From assembly GCA_903828145.1 (NCBI GenBank), contig CAIKKY010000019.1, forward strand, positions 124,001 to 188,000: a stretch of 64,000 nucleotides of DNA, in the 5' to 3' direction. Shown here in pieces: positions 26,834 to 37,374 of the stretch. The stretch is from an uncultured Hyphomicrobiales bacterium. Lineage in GTDB: Bacteria > Pseudomonadota > Alphaproteobacteria > Rhizobiales > Devosiaceae. How positions within the stretch are numbered: the stretch's first letter is position 1; each line of letters opens with the position of its first letter. A program made the position numbers and the translations under genes. The notes under the pieces are model-generated. The model was given only the letters and a program-made list of their open reading frames with translations, made no database searches and had not been told where the DNA came from.

Positions 26834-27249
26834 CAGAAGCTCTCCTTCACAACCTTGGCGTCGCGGGCCAGCGAATGCGTGGTCCGGTCGAGATTCAGGC
26901 GACTGGATTTCCAGGCGCCGAGGCTTTTTGACATGAAGCTCCAGGCGACGCCGCCCACCACCACCGCCACAACCAGCGCGGCGATGAAATCAGCGACCTT
27001 TTCGGCGATACCAAAGGGCACCATCAGGGCCGACAGACCCGCTACCAGCGCCGCGAGCAACACGCCCACAGCCCCGATGGCAAGCACTGCCCCGATTATC
27101 AGACCGCGCGAGGCCCCCACGAGGCCCTCGAGCTTTTCGCCGGCCTCGGTCTTGGCCAGTTCGATTTCCTTGCGAAACAGCGAGGAGATGTCGCTGACGA
27201 GGCTTCCCAGCAGATCGGTCAGGGAGCGGGAGGGTTCAAATTCCGGCAT
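26833..27249 (-). CDS. Phage holin family / YqjE-like membrane protein (DUF1469)
   Basis: 138 residues. It has a conserved N-terminal LTDLLGSLVSDISSLFRKEI amphipathic region and two hydrophobic hairpins: GLIIGAVLAIGAVGVLLAAL and FIAALVVAVVVGGVAWSF. This is the DUF1469 (Phage_holin_3_6, YqjE) architecture. Despite the family name, chromosomal copies are not known to be phage lysis genes. The start overlaps the upstream YqjD-like gene by 14 nt, and the stop overlaps the DUF3618 start. Confidence 0.88.
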   Translation of the reverse strand: MPEFEPSRSLTDLLGSLVSDISSLFRKEIELAKTEAGEKLEGLVGASRGLIIGAVLAIGAVGVLLAALVAGLSALMVPFGIAEKVADFIAALVVAVVVGGVAWSFMSKSLGAWKSSRLNLDRTTHSLARDAKVVKESF

Positions 27250-27820
27250 TGTCGCCTCCGTTCCCCAAGCCTCCAGCCCGCTGTGTCATGCCGTCCTCGG
27301 CACCATTGGGGGCGGAATAGCCATTGGACGGCACCGGCTGCATCTGGTCTTCGGCGCGGCGGGCGGCGCTAGCGCGGAGGAACCGGCTCGCGGCAAACCC
27401 TAAAATGGCGGCGATGCCCAGGAAGGCGACCGGCTGGCGGCGTCCGAAATCCTCAGTCATTGACACCATGGTGTCGACATCATTGTCGCGGATCGCGGCC
27501 GTGAGGCTTTCGGCACGGTCAGCCACCATGCGCAGATAGGGCGCGGCGGCCTCATCGCTGCTTTCGAGGTCAGCGGCAACTTTATCGAGTGCGTCCGTCA
27601 GGCCGCCCAACTGTTCGGCGATCAGGTCTTTCTGCTCGCTGGCCATACTTTTGGCCTTTTCGGCCATATGGCCAACCTGCGCTGTGGCTTCCTCGCCCAT
27701 GGCCGCCACCTGGTCTTTCACATCCTGACCGAGATCAGCGAGGTCCTGATGGACCTTGCCCTCGTCCCTGGTGTTGCTCGTCTTGCTGGTGGAACCCGGC
27801 GTCTCATTCGAGGCACTCAT
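27236..27820 (-). CDS. YqjD/ElaB (DUF883)-like membrane-anchored helical protein
   Basis: 194 residues. A long charged helical region (about 30-120, e.g. QDVKDQVAAMGEEATAQVGH) is followed by one hydrophobic segment, PVAFLGIAAILGFAASRFL, the layout of DUF883 proteins such as YqjD that tether ribosomes or other partners to the inner membrane. The C-terminus is Gly/Asn-rich. I start at the ATG at 27820, which has GAGGAG about 8 nt upstream; the GTG at 27829 is too close to that site. It is the first gene of the four-gene module. Confidence 0.78.
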   Translation of the reverse strand: MSASNETPGSTSKTSNTRDEGKVHQDLADLGQDVKDQVAAMGEEATAQVGHMAEKAKSMASEQKDLIAEQLGGLTDALDKVAADLESSDEAAAPYLRMVADRAESLTAAIRDNDVDTMVSMTEDFGRRQPVAFLGIAAILGFAASRFLRASAARRAEDQMQPVPSNGYSAPNGAEDGMTQRAGGLGNGGDNAGI

Positions 27821-27912
27821 CGCGCACACTCCTCATGGGGGTTGATCATCGTCCTGATGACCCAATGTTCATGAGGCGTGAGGGTTCCCGACAAAGCGGC
27901 GGGGGGGCGGAA

Positions 27913-28428
27913 TCAGGACCCGGGGCGGCGGCGGTCGCGGAGCGCGCAGTACAGCGCATAGTCGCGCCGGGCATCGGGGAGCGCGCGGTGAACGACCGGC
28001 GCGGCATTGAGACTGGCGCGAACCTCGGCAATCAGCGCGTCCGCCTCGGGCCCGGGAGCGAGCCCGGCGGCTTCAGCATGCGCGATATCGCTATCGGAAA
28101 GCCTCACCAGGTGCCGGGGCAGACCGGCGGCGCGCAGGAGCATGCTGAGCCAATGGCCATCCCAGCTCGGCGCGCTCGCAAAGACCCGATCAGCGGCAAA
28201 AAGCGGCAGGAGGTTCGCGACCACGGCTTGGGGCGACAGGCCCTCGTTGAAAAGCCGCGTCCGGCTCAGGCCATGGAGGCGCTCGGCGGCGCTATCCCAA
28301 TCGGTCCAGTCGGGTGGAGGCGCAATGAGATAGGCCTCGCCCGTGCCATCGGCGCGCACGAAGCCGACCTCGATGGGGTAGCTGGCCTTGTTGAGCGATG
28401 ACGCTTCGAAATCCAGAAACACCGGCAT
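27913..28428 (-). CDS. DnaQ-like 3'-5' exonuclease
   Basis: 171 residues. The DEDDh exonuclease motif I is VFLDFEASSL at residues 3-12; the motif III segment HRALPDARRDYALY carries the His and Asp. It is about the size of an oligoribonuclease or a free-standing exonuclease. It does not look like the polymerase III epsilon subunit, because no beta-binding motif was recognised. The ATG at 28428 begins the similarity; the frame stays open upstream only as a shadow of the peroxidase. The substrate (RNA or DNA) is unknown. Confidence 0.8.
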   Translation of the reverse strand: MPVFLDFEASSLNKASYPIEVGFVRADGTGEAYLIAPPPDWTDWDSAAERLHGLSRTRLFNEGLSPQAVVANLLPLFAADRVFASAPSWDGHWLSMLLRAAGLPRHLVRLSDSDIAHAEAAGLAPGPEADALIAEVRASLNAAPVVHRALPDARRDYALYCALRDRRRPGS

Positions 28429-28469
28429 GGGGCCAGTCTGCCCCCGCCGGTCTGTTTGAACAAGGGTGC

Positions 28470-28973
28470 TTAAAGCGCCTGGGCCGGTTGCGCGGCGAGC
28501 AGCGATTCGATCATCGGCACCATGGCCTCGGGCTCGATCGTGCTGGCGAACCGCTTCACTTTGCGGCCGTCGCGGCTCACGAGGAATTTGGTGAAGTTCC
28601 ATTTGACGGCGCGTGTCCCGAAAACGCCGCGTCCCTTGGCTTTCAGCCAACCAATGACCGGATCGGTGCCGCGACCATTGACCAGCACTTTTTTGAAAAG
28701 GGGGAAGGTCACGCCAAAATTGAGGTCGCAAAACCTGGCGATTTCGGTCTCGGTGCCGGGTTCCTGCGCGCCAAACTGGTTGCAGGGGAAGCCGACGATG
28801 ACGAGACCCCGATCCTTGTAGCGCTCGTGCAACTGCTGCAGCCCGGCATACTGCGGGGTGAAGCCGCAAGCGCTCGCAACATTGACGGCCAGCACCACTT
28901 TGCCGCGGCAGGACGCAAAGTCAAAAAGGCGCCCGTCAGCGAGGGGCGCCTTGAAATCATATAAGTCGGACAT
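28470..28973 (-). CDS. Glutathione peroxidase family thiol peroxidase
   Basis: 167 residues. The peroxidatic Cys36 lies in VASACGFTPQY, with NQFGAQEPG and the KWNFTKFLV tetrad segment supplying Gln, Trp and Asn. It lacks a selenocysteine codon at this position, so it is the Cys type, which in bacteria often uses thioredoxin rather than glutathione. It removes hydroperoxides in the cytosol. A DUF4169 gene ends 3 nt upstream, so pyrG, DUF4169 and this gene are packed as one unit. Confidence 0.94.
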   Translation of the reverse strand: MSDLYDFKAPLADGRLFDFASCRGKVVLAVNVASACGFTPQYAGLQQLHERYKDRGLVIVGFPCNQFGAQEPGTETEIARFCDLNFGVTFPLFKKVLVNGRGTDPVIGWLKAKGRGVFGTRAVKWNFTKFLVSRDGRKVKRFASTIEPEAMVPMIESLLAAQPAQAL

Positions 28974-28976
28974 AGG

Positions 28977-29155
28977 TCAGTCGCTTTCTCGTTTCATCGC
29001 ATCAAGGCGACGCGCGGCGAGGTCGGCGATGGACTGGTCCCGCTGTTTTTCGGCCTTGGTTCGGCCGAACTTTGCCCGGTTCTCGTCCGCAGTCTGCTCT
29101 TTGGCAGCCTTCGCTTTACTCTTACGCGCCTTTGATAACGAGACGAGGTTGCCCA

Positions 29156-29156
<1 letters not shown>
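28977..29156 (-). CDS. DUF4169 family small basic protein
   Basis: 59 residues, beginning MGNLVSLSKARKSKAKAAK and ending in Asp. The stretch ENRAKFGRTKAEKQRD is the hallmark of DUF4169, a short Lys/Ala-rich family of alphaproteobacteria with no known function. The ATG at 29156 overlaps the pyrG stop by one base (TGATG), which argues for real, coupled translation. It is helical, cytosolic and positively charged, and might bind nucleic acid; that is only a guess. Confidence 0.85.
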
Positions 29157-30790
<1,634 letters not shown>

Positions 30791-30864
30791 TCACCTAAGA
30801 GGGCTGTCGATTGATTCGAAAGAGGAAAGCCGCGTAGAAAATGCAGCGCTCCCCACCAAAAGAT

Positions 30865-30888
30865 AAAGGGGATGTTGCCATCCCCTTT
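30865..30888 (-). terminator. Intrinsic terminator after secG
   Basis: A 10-bp stem (30865-30874 with 30879-30888) and a 4-nt loop, followed on the minus strand by a T-rich tract. It ends the secG transcript before pyrG. A T run on the other strand would also stop plus-strand transcription. Confidence 0.8.
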
Positions 30889-30912
30889 TTGCTGATCCGG
30901 ACCCGGACCTGA

Positions 30913-31347
30913 TCACTTCGTCTCTGCTGGCGTGGTCGCAGCGCCGGCATCGGTTGCGGCCGGGGCGGCGGGCACCGGCACGCCCGGATCGGCAGCCGGG
31001 GCGGCCGGGGTCGCTGGGGTGGTCGCATCGGTGCCGCTGCGTTCGGTCTGCAGCTGCTGGATGGCGTCGAGCACGGTCTTGTCGCCCGACTGCTGCTCCA
31101 CCACCTTGTCGATCACCGCCGGCTTGTCGAGGCGCGCCAGAATGGTGAGCCCGATGGCAGTGGCGAAAAACAGCGCCGCGAGAATCGTGGTGGTGCGGGT
31201 CAAGAGGTTCGCCGAGCCGCGCACCGAAATCAGCCCGTTCGAGCTTGATCCCATGCCGAGCCCGCCGCCTTCGGAGCGCTGCAACAAAATGACAGCGATC
31301 AGCGCGAGCACGATCAACAGATAGGCAACGATCAGAACATTGGCCAT
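30913..31347 (-). CDS. secG: Preprotein translocase subunit SecG
   Basis: 144 residues. SecG assists the SecYE channel during protein export. The two-helix core is clear: LIVAYLLIVLALIAVILLQ, the conserved QRSEGGGLGMG loop, and a second helix TTILAALFFATAIGLTILA. The remaining 65 residues form an Ala/Pro/Thr-rich tail that is longer than in E. coli SecG (110 residues) but common in alphaproteobacteria. A terminator follows. tpiA lies 119 nt upstream on the same strand, the usual tpiA-secG-pyrG order. Confidence 0.95.
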   Translation of the reverse strand: MANVLIVAYLLIVLALIAVILLQRSEGGGLGMGSSSNGLISVRGSANLLTRTTTILAALFFATAIGLTILARLDKPAVIDKVVEQQSGDKTVLDAIQQLQTERSGTDATTPATPAAPAADPGVPVPAAPAATDAGAATTPAETK

Positions 31348-31466
31348 GGGTGGCTACTTCTCAACTAGGGTTAGCGGCGCCTCTTACACAAGCGGGGCGG
31401 CAATTGCCAGCCCCCCGTGAACGCGCGCGATACCAAACAGATGCGGTCTTGCGGCCCAACCGGGCC

Positions 31467-32222
31467 TCACAGGGCCGAGATAATAGCGTAAAAGTCGCTT
31501 GCCAAGAGCGAAGCCCCACCAACGAGCCCGCCATTCACGTGCTCAATCGCCAGAATTTCGCGCGCATTGGCCGGTTTCATGGACCCGCCATAAAGGATCC
31601 GCACGCCCGCGCCGCGCGCCCCGAACCGGGCCTCGAGCGTCATGCGCACCGCCCGATGCATGTCGATGATATCCTGAGTGGTGGGCGTGAGCCCGGTGCC
31701 GATGGCCCAGACCGGCTCATAGGCAATGACAATGCTGTGCCCGGCCCAATCCTCGGGAATAGACGCGGCAAGTTGCGCCGTGACGACCGCGACAGCCTGA
31801 CCGGCGCGGCGTTCGGCCTCGGTTTCCCCGACGCAGATGATGGGCACAAGCCCGGATGCCAGCGCGGCGCGGGCCTTGTCGGCGACCAGGGCGCTGGTTT
31901 CGCCATGGTCGGCGCGGCGTTCGGAATGGCCGACAATAACATATTGTGCGCCAAGGTCGGCCAGCATGGGGGCCGAAATATCGCCCGTATGCGCCCCACT
32001 GAGGGCCGGATGGCAATCCTGCCCGCCCGAAACAATGCCCGCAGGGGCGGCGATGCGATTGAGGTCCGCCAGCAGCGTGGCCGGCGGGCAGATCAGCACG
32101 GTGGCGCGCGGCGGCGCTCCGGCGCGCAGGCGCTCGGCGAGCCGGCCGACTTCGGCCAGCGCCACGCTCGTGCCGTTCATCTTCCAGTTCCCTGCGATGA
32201 GGGGTGTGATGGCTGTGGTCAC
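31467..32222 (-). CDS. tpiA: Triose-phosphate isomerase
   Basis: 251 residues. It interconverts dihydroxyacetone phosphate and glyceraldehyde 3-phosphate. Catalytic residues: Lys14 in AGNWKMNG, His in IVGHSERR, and Glu in [11 protein letters not shown]. The phosphate-binding [11 protein letters not shown] is present. I prefer the GTG at 32222, with GGGAG about 10 nt upstream; the ATG nine codons earlier would add an unusual charged leader. It diverges from ppiD across 138 nt, which must hold both promoters. Confidence 0.95.
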   Translation of the reverse strand: MTTAITPLIAGNWKMNGTSVALAEVGRLAERLRAGAPPRATVLICPPATLLADLNRIAAPAGIVSGGQDCHPALSGAHTGDISAPMLADLGAQYVIVGHSERRADHGETSALVADKARAALASGLVPIICVGETEAERRAGQAVAVVTAQLAASIPEDWAGHSIVIAYEPVWAIGTGLTPTTQDIIDMHRAVRMTLEARFGARGAGVRILYGGSMKPANAREILAIEHVNGGLVGGASLLASDFYAIISAL

Positions 32223-32360
32223 TCTTTCTGTCTCCCGCTCTCTTGCCATTCCGGGGCGTTTGCCCTACCCCCGAGTTTGGACGTGTGCCTTGCGGCCAAA
32301 GTCTTAATCTCTGTACTATCCGCCGCCCAATCCTTTGACGACATACCCGGAAGTGTTCTG

Positions 32361-34244
32361 ATGCTCGATGGCCTGCGCAAGATTTCCAGCACCTGGTTCG
32401 GCAAGATCCTGGGCCTGTTCCTCATTGTCGGTCTTGCAGGCTTTGGCATCTCGAACGTCATCCTGCAACTGGGCACCGAGACGGTGGCGAGTGTCTCAGG
32501 GGTGGATATATCGACCCGCGATTTCCAGCGGGCTTATAATGCGCAGTTAAATTCTCTCGGCCAGCAGATCGGTCGGACCCCCTCGGCAGAGGAGGCTGTG
32601 TCGTTCGGCATCCCTGGCCTGGTTCTGGCGCGGCTGACCGCTGAGAACGCCATCAGCGTCTATGGCCAGACCCTCGGCCTGGGCGTATCCGAGGAGCGTC
32701 TCGCCAAGATGATCCAGGGCGATACGAGCTTTCAGGGCACGCTGGGCAGTTTCGATCCGGCCATGTTCCGGCAGGTGTTGAACCAGCAGGGCTATACAGA
32801 GGCCGAATATCTCGACCTGCAGACGCGTACCGCCCGTCGCCAGCAGCTGGCCACAGGGCTTTTCGCTGGCTCGCCGGTGCCCCAGGCAGCCGACGAGCTG
32901 ACCGCGCGCTATATCGGCGACAAGCGCAATGTGGATTATTTCGTGCTGTCGGCAGCGGCCCTGCCGCCGGTTGCCGTGCCGACCGATGCCGAGCTTGAGA
33001 CCTATCTCAAGGACAACCAGAAGTCGTTCCGCACCGAAGAAACCCGCACCATCGATGTGCTGGTGCTCTCGGCCGACGCCATTGCCGCGACCAAGACGGT
33101 CGCCGATGCCGATGTCGCTGCCGAATACGAGCGGACCAAGGCCAGCCTGACCAAGGTTGAAAAGCGCACCATCAAGCAGGTGGCGCTCGCGACGGCCGAC
33201 CAGATCAAGGCGTTTGAGGATGGCAAGGCCGGGGGCAAGAAGATCGGCCAGATGCTGGCCGAAACTGCCCTGCCCTTCCAGGACCTCGGCACCCTGGCCA
33301 AGACCGATGTTCCCGACAGCGCGCTCGCTGATGCCGCCTTCGGCCTAGCGGTCGATGATTTCGTCATCATTGACGGGGTAGCCGGGGCCAAACGCGCCAT
33401 CACCGTTTCGGCCATCGAGCCGGGCGGTGTGCTGTCGCTCGAAGAAGCCACCCCCGATATCCGCAAGGCGCTGGCGCTCAAGGCGGCACGCGCCGATTAC
33501 GGCGATCTGCAGGACCAGATCGAAGAGCTGCGGGCGGCCTTCAAGCCGCTCGCCGACATTGGCACGCGCTTCGGGCTCGTGCCCCAGACGCTGACGGTGA
33601 AGGATGATGTCGCCACACTGGCTCCCCTCGGCGCGCTGGCTGAAGCTGATCTCACCAAGATCAAAACCACGGTGATGGGCGCCAAGGAAGGCGACCTGAC
33701 CCCGGCGGTGCCGCTCGCGGGCAATAGCTATCTGTGGTTTGACCTCAAGGCGATTGAGCCGGCCCGCGACCAGACCCTTGCCGAAGTGAAGGACGCTGTG
33801 ACCAAGGCCTGGACCGACCAGCAGACCGCCGATGCGCTCAGCGCCAAGGTGACGGCGCTCCTCGAGCAGCTGAAGGCCGGAACGGCGTTTGCCGATGTGG
33901 CGACCAGCGTCAACCAGGTGCCGCAACTGAGCCCGCCGCTTGGGCGCAATGGTGATGGCACCGCCGTGCTCAACACCCAGGTCGCCGAGGCGATCTTTGC
34001 CGGCGGCGAAGGCTATTTCGGCTCGGCGATGAATGGCGATGGCGATCATGTGCTGTTCCAGGTCACGGGCATCGTGCCCGGCAGCGTCGATGCGCTGACC
34101 AGTGAGAACAAGACTTTCGTCGAGAATTCGTTGCGTGACACTCTTTATGCCGATTTCGTCACGGGGGTCCGCGACGAGGCCGGTATCCGTATCAACCAGC
34201 AGGCGCTCAGCAAAGTGCTGGGGCTCGATCAGACGGGTCAGTAA
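32361..34244 (+). CDS. ppiD: Membrane-anchored periplasmic peptidyl-prolyl isomerase / chaperone PpiD
   Basis: 627 residues, full-length PpiD. It has a short cytosolic N-terminus, one membrane helix (about 15-34, GKILGLFLIVGLAGFGIS), then the SurA-like N-terminal chaperone domain starting VASVSGVDISTRDFQRAYN. A parvulin-type rotamase domain lies in the middle, and a weaker repeat towards the end. It helps proteins leaving the Sec translocon to fold. The ATG at 32361 is chosen because the anchor begins there; the frame continues 337 codons upstream over tpiA and secG and is a shadow. It overlaps trpE by one base (TAATG). Confidence 0.92.
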   Translation: MLDGLRKISSTWFGKILGLFLIVGLAGFGISNVILQLGTETVASVSGVDISTRDFQRAYNAQLNSLGQQIGRTPSAEEAVSFGIPGLVLARLTAENAISVYGQTLGLGVSEERLAKMIQGDTSFQGTLGSFDPAMFRQVLNQQGYTEAEYLDLQTRTARRQQLATGLFAGSPVPQAADELTARYIGDKRNVDYFVLSAAALPPVAVPTDAELETYLKDNQKSFRTEETRTIDVLVLSADAIAATKTVADADVAAEYERTKASLTKVEKRTIKQVALATADQIKAFEDGKAGGKKIGQMLAETALPFQDLGTLAKTDVPDSALADAAFGLAVDDFVIIDGVAGAKRAITVSAIEPGGVLSLEEATPDIRKALALKAARADYGDLQDQIEELRAAFKPLADIGTRFGLVPQTLTVKDDVATLAPLGALAEADLTKIKTTVMGAKEGDLTPAVPLAGNSYLWFDLKAIEPARDQTLAEVKDAVTKAWTDQQTADALSAKVTALLEQLKAGTAFADVATSVNQVPQLSPPLGRNGDGTAVLNTQVAEAIFAGGEGYFGSAMNGDGDHVLFQVTGIVPGSVDALTSENKTFVENSLRDTLYADFVTGVRDEAGIRINQQALSKVLGLDQTGQ

Positions 34245-35752
34245 TGGCACAGGACGGGTTTTCGGCCTTTGCTGCGGCCTATGATCAGGGTCGCGCGCAG
34301 ATTGTGTTCCGCCGTGTGGTCGCAGACCTCGAGACGCCGGTCGGCGCCTATCTGAAGCTCGCCGAGGGCCGGAAGAACACCTTCCTGTTTGAAAGCGTGC
34401 AGGATGGCGCAACGCGCGGCCGCTACTCCATGATCGGGATCGAACCCGATGTGCTGCTGAAGGTGGAAAACGGCCGCGCCGGGATCAACCGCCAAGTGGC
34501 CTCGGCGCCAGACCAGTTTGAACCGGTGAGCGTGCCGCCGCTTGAGGCGCTGCGCGCACTCGTCGCTGAAAGCCAGGCTGATGTGCCGCAGGGCCTGCCT
34601 TCGACCGCGGCCGGTGTGTATGGCTATCTCGGCTACGAGATGGTGCGTTTCATGGAAGACTTGCCCGACCGGCATGATGCCGGGCTCGGGCTGCCCGACG
34701 CGCTGTTGATGCGGCCCAGTCTTCTGGCTGTGTTCGACACCTTGAAAGACGAACTCTATCTCACTGCGCCGGTCTATATCCGGTCAGGCGTCAGCGCCCG
34801 GCAGGCCTATGAAGGCGCCGAGGCGCGCATAGACGATGCCATCGCGCGGCTCGGCCGCACCCTGCCCTATGCCGCCCTGGCGCCGCAAATGGACAAGGTT
34901 GCGGTCACGTCCAATACGGCGCCAGCGCTTTATGCCGACATGGTCGAGCGGGCGAAGGATTATATCCGGGCCGGGGACATTTTTCAGGTCGTGCTATCGC
35001 AGCGGTTTGAAAGTGCCTTCACGCTGCCGCCAACCGCGCTCTACCGGGCGCTGCGGCGCACCAACCCGTCGCCCTATATGTTCTTTCTCGATTTCGGCGG
35101 CTTTGCCGTGTGCGGGTCGAGCCCGGAAATTCTGGTGAAGCTGGAAAAGGGTCAGGTGACGATCCGTCCCATCGCCGGTACGCGCAAGCGCGGCGCTACG
35201 CCCACGCGTGACAAGGAACTGGCTGACGAACTGTTGAGCGATCCCAAGGAACTGGCCGAGCACCTGATGCTGCTCGACCTCGGGCGCAATGACGTGGGCC
35301 GTGTTGCCAAGATCGGCTCGGTGAAGGTCACCGACAAGTTCTTCCTCGAATATTATTCCCATGTCATGCACATCGTTTCCAATGTCGTGGGCACGCTGGC
35401 CGATGGCAAGGATTTCGTCGATGCGCTGTCGGCGGGCTTCCCGGCCGGTACGGTATCGGGCGCGCCCAAGGTACGGGCCATGGAAATCATCGACGAACTG
35501 GAAGTGTCGCGGCGCGGCATCTATGGCGGCGCGGTGGGCTATTTCGGGGCCGATGGCACCATGGACACCTGCATCGTGCTGCGCACCGCGATTGTGCGCG
35601 ACAACCGCATCTATGTGCAGGCAGGCGCCGGGATCGTGGCGGATTCACAGCCCGAGCTTGAACAGCTCGAATGCGAAAACAAGGCCCGCGCGCTGTTCAG
35701 CGCCGCCGAGGAAGCGCTCCGCTATGCCGGCGAAGCGCAGGTTGGCCAATAG
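34244..35752 (+). CDS. trpE: Anthranilate synthase component I TrpE
   Basis: 502 residues. It converts chorismate and ammonia to anthranilate. The feedback site appears as FLFESVQ near residue 45, where the family has LLES and tryptophan binds. The chorismate-binding core has PSPYMFFLDFGGFAVCGSSP and IAGTRKRG near the middle, and AGAGIVADSQPE at the end. It starts one base inside the ppiD stop, so there is no space for a trp leader peptide. It is a separate polypeptide from TrpG, unlike the fused enzyme of Rhizobiaceae. Confidence 0.97.
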   Translation: MAQDGFSAFAAAYDQGRAQIVFRRVVADLETPVGAYLKLAEGRKNTFLFESVQDGATRGRYSMIGIEPDVLLKVENGRAGINRQVASAPDQFEPVSVPPLEALRALVAESQADVPQGLPSTAAGVYGYLGYEMVRFMEDLPDRHDAGLGLPDALLMRPSLLAVFDTLKDELYLTAPVYIRSGVSARQAYEGAEARIDDAIARLGRTLPYAALAPQMDKVAVTSNTAPALYADMVERAKDYIRAGDIFQVVLSQRFESAFTLPPTALYRALRRTNPSPYMFFLDFGGFAVCGSSPEILVKLEKGQVTIRPIAGTRKRGATPTRDKELADELLSDPKELAEHLMLLDLGRNDVGRVAKIGSVKVTDKFFLEYYSHVMHIVSNVVGTLADGKDFVDALSAGFPAGTVSGAPKVRAMEIIDELEVSRRGIYGGAVGYFGADGTMDTCIVLRTAIVRDNRIYVQAGAGIVADSQPELEQLECENKARALFSAAEEALRYAGEAQVGQ

Positions 35753-35763
35753 GAGAGCCGCCC

Positions 35764-36360
35764 ATGCGCCTTCTCGTGATCGATAATTACGACAGCTTCA
35801 CCTACAACCTCGTGCACTATCTGGGCGAGCTGGGGGCTGAGCCCACCGTGATCCGGAACGACAGGATTACGCTTAGGGGCGTTGCCGAGTTTGCCGCTGA
35901 GGCCATTGTGCTGTCGCCCGGGCCCTGTACGCCCAATGAGGCCGGCATCTGCCTGTCGCTGATTGCTGAATTCGCGCCCACCGTGCCCATCCTCGGGGTC
36001 TGCCTTGGCCACCAGGCCATGGGGCAGGCCTTTGGCGGCGATGTGGTGCGGGCCCCCGACCTGATGCATGGCAAGACCTGCCCCATCACCCATACGGGCA
36101 AGGGCCTGTTCCGGGGACTGAACGCGCATTTTCTGGCGACGCGCTACCATTCGCTGGTGGTGAAGCGCGACACGCTGCCCGCGGCGCTTGAGATCACCGC
36201 CACGAGCGATGACGGGCTGATCATGGGCATGCAGCACAAGACCTATCCGAGCCACGGGGTGCAGTTTCACCCCGAAAGCATCGCCTCCGAAAACGGTCAT
36301 GCCCTGCTTCAGAATTTTCTCAATATCGCCCGCGACTTCAACCTCAGGACAGCCGCGTGA
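35764..36360 (+). CDS. trpG: Anthranilate synthase component II (glutamine amidotransferase) TrpG
   Basis: 198 residues. It supplies ammonia from glutamine to TrpE. The class I amidotransferase triad is Cys80 (GVCLGHQAMGQ), His169 and Glu171 (FHPESI). The start is the ATG at 35764, 11 nt after trpE, preceded by GGAG; MRLLVIDNYDSFTYN is the normal N-terminus. It ends in a TGATG overlap with trpD. Confidence 0.97.
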   Translation: MRLLVIDNYDSFTYNLVHYLGELGAEPTVIRNDRITLRGVAEFAAEAIVLSPGPCTPNEAGICLSLIAEFAPTVPILGVCLGHQAMGQAFGGDVVRAPDLMHGKTCPITHTGKGLFRGLNAHFLATRYHSLVVKRDTLPAALEITATSDDGLIMGMQHKTYPSHGVQFHPESIASENGHALLQNFLNIARDFNLRTAA

Positions 36361-37370
36361 TGGATATCAAAAAAGCGCTCCAGAAGATCGCCCAGCGCGA
36401 AGACCTCACCGGCGAGGAAATGCGCGCCGTGATCACGCTCATCATGAACGGGGAAGCGACCTCCGGCCAGATCGGCGCGTTTCTCATGGGGATGCGGGTG
36501 AAGGGCGAAACCGTGGGCGAGATTGCTGCGGCGGTCTCGATCCTGCGGGAAAAAATGGTGAAGGTCGACGCCCCCGACGATGTGATCGACATTGTGGGCA
36601 CGGGCGGTGATGGGGCCGAGACGCTGAACATCTCCACCGCCGCCGCGCTGGTGGTGGCGGCGCTGGGCGTGCCGGTCGCGAAACACGGCAACCGCGCGCT
36701 GTCGTCGAAATCCGGCGCGTCGGATGTGCTTCAGGCGCTCGGCATCAAGATCGACCTGCCGCCGGAAAAAATCACCCAGTGCATCGGCACTGCCGGGATC
36801 GGCTTCATGTTTGCCCCGGCGCATCACCCGGCGCTGAAGCATGTGGGCCCCACCCGGGTGGAACTGGGCGTGCGCACGCTGTTCAACCTGTTGGGGCCAC
36901 AGGCGAACCCGGCGGGCGCGCGGCGCTATATGATGGGCGTTTACGCCAAGAGCTGGGTCGAACCGGTGGCGGCAGCGCTCCTCGCCAACCGCGCGATAGC
37001 GGCCTGGGTGGTGCATGGGGCCGACGGGCTCGATGAACTCTCGACCACCGGCCCGAGCTTTGTCGCCTCGGTGAAAAACGGCGACCTGCGCAGCTTTGAA
37101 GTTGTGCCTGAAGAGGCTGGGCTCAAGCGTGCAACCCTTGCGGACCTGAAAGGGGCCGATCCGGCGTATAATGCCAGCCGGCTCAGGGCGCTTTTACAGG
37201 GCCAGCACGATGCCTATCGTGATATTGTGCTGTTCAATGCCGGGGCGGCGCTGATTGTGGCGGACCGGGCCGACACTCTTGCCGAGGGCGTACGCCTTGC
37301 GGCCGAAGCCGTGGATAGCGGCAAGGCGCAGGCGGTCCTCGATACCCTCATCTCCATTTCGAATAGTTGA
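36360..37370 (+). CDS. trpD: Anthranilate phosphoribosyltransferase TrpD
   Basis: 336 residues. It transfers phosphoribose to anthranilate. The PRPP-binding glycine loop is [18 protein letters not shown], followed by [17 protein letters not shown]. The ATG at 36360 overlaps the trpG stop by one base; a GTG immediately before it (36357) is the only other candidate. It is a separate protein rather than fused to TrpG, and is followed by trpC after 4 nt. Confidence 0.97.
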   Translation: MDIKKALQKIAQREDLTGEEMRAVITLIMNGEATSGQIGAFLMGMRVKGETVGEIAAAVSILREKMVKVDAPDDVIDIVGTGGDGAETLNISTAAALVVAALGVPVAKHGNRALSSKSGASDVLQALGIKIDLPPEKITQCIGTAGIGFMFAPAHHPALKHVGPTRVELGVRTLFNLLGPQANPAGARRYMMGVYAKSWVEPVAAALLANRAIAAWVVHGADGLDELSTTGPSFVASVKNGDLRSFEVVPEEAGLKRATLADLKGADPAYNASRLRALLQGQHDAYRDIVLFNAGAALIVADRADTLAEGVRLAAEAVDSGKAQAVLDTLISISNS

Positions 37371-37374
37371 GTTC

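Noticed and set aside
25685-27403. Plus-strand open frame of over 570 codons across the DUF3618 module
   Set aside because: The opposite strand holds three recognised genes with ribosome sites and overlapping starts.
28429-28869. Upstream extension of the exonuclease over the peroxidase gene
   Set aside because: The exonuclease motif I begins at the ATG at 28428; the extension is a shadow of gpx.
31350-32360. Open frame of 337 codons continuing upstream of PpiD
   Set aside because: It lies antisense to tpiA and secG, has no family similarity, and the PpiD membrane anchor starts cleanly at 32361.
34200-34260. trp leader peptide or attenuator before trpE
   Set aside because: trpE begins inside the ppiD stop codon; no Trp-codon run or competing hairpins lie there.
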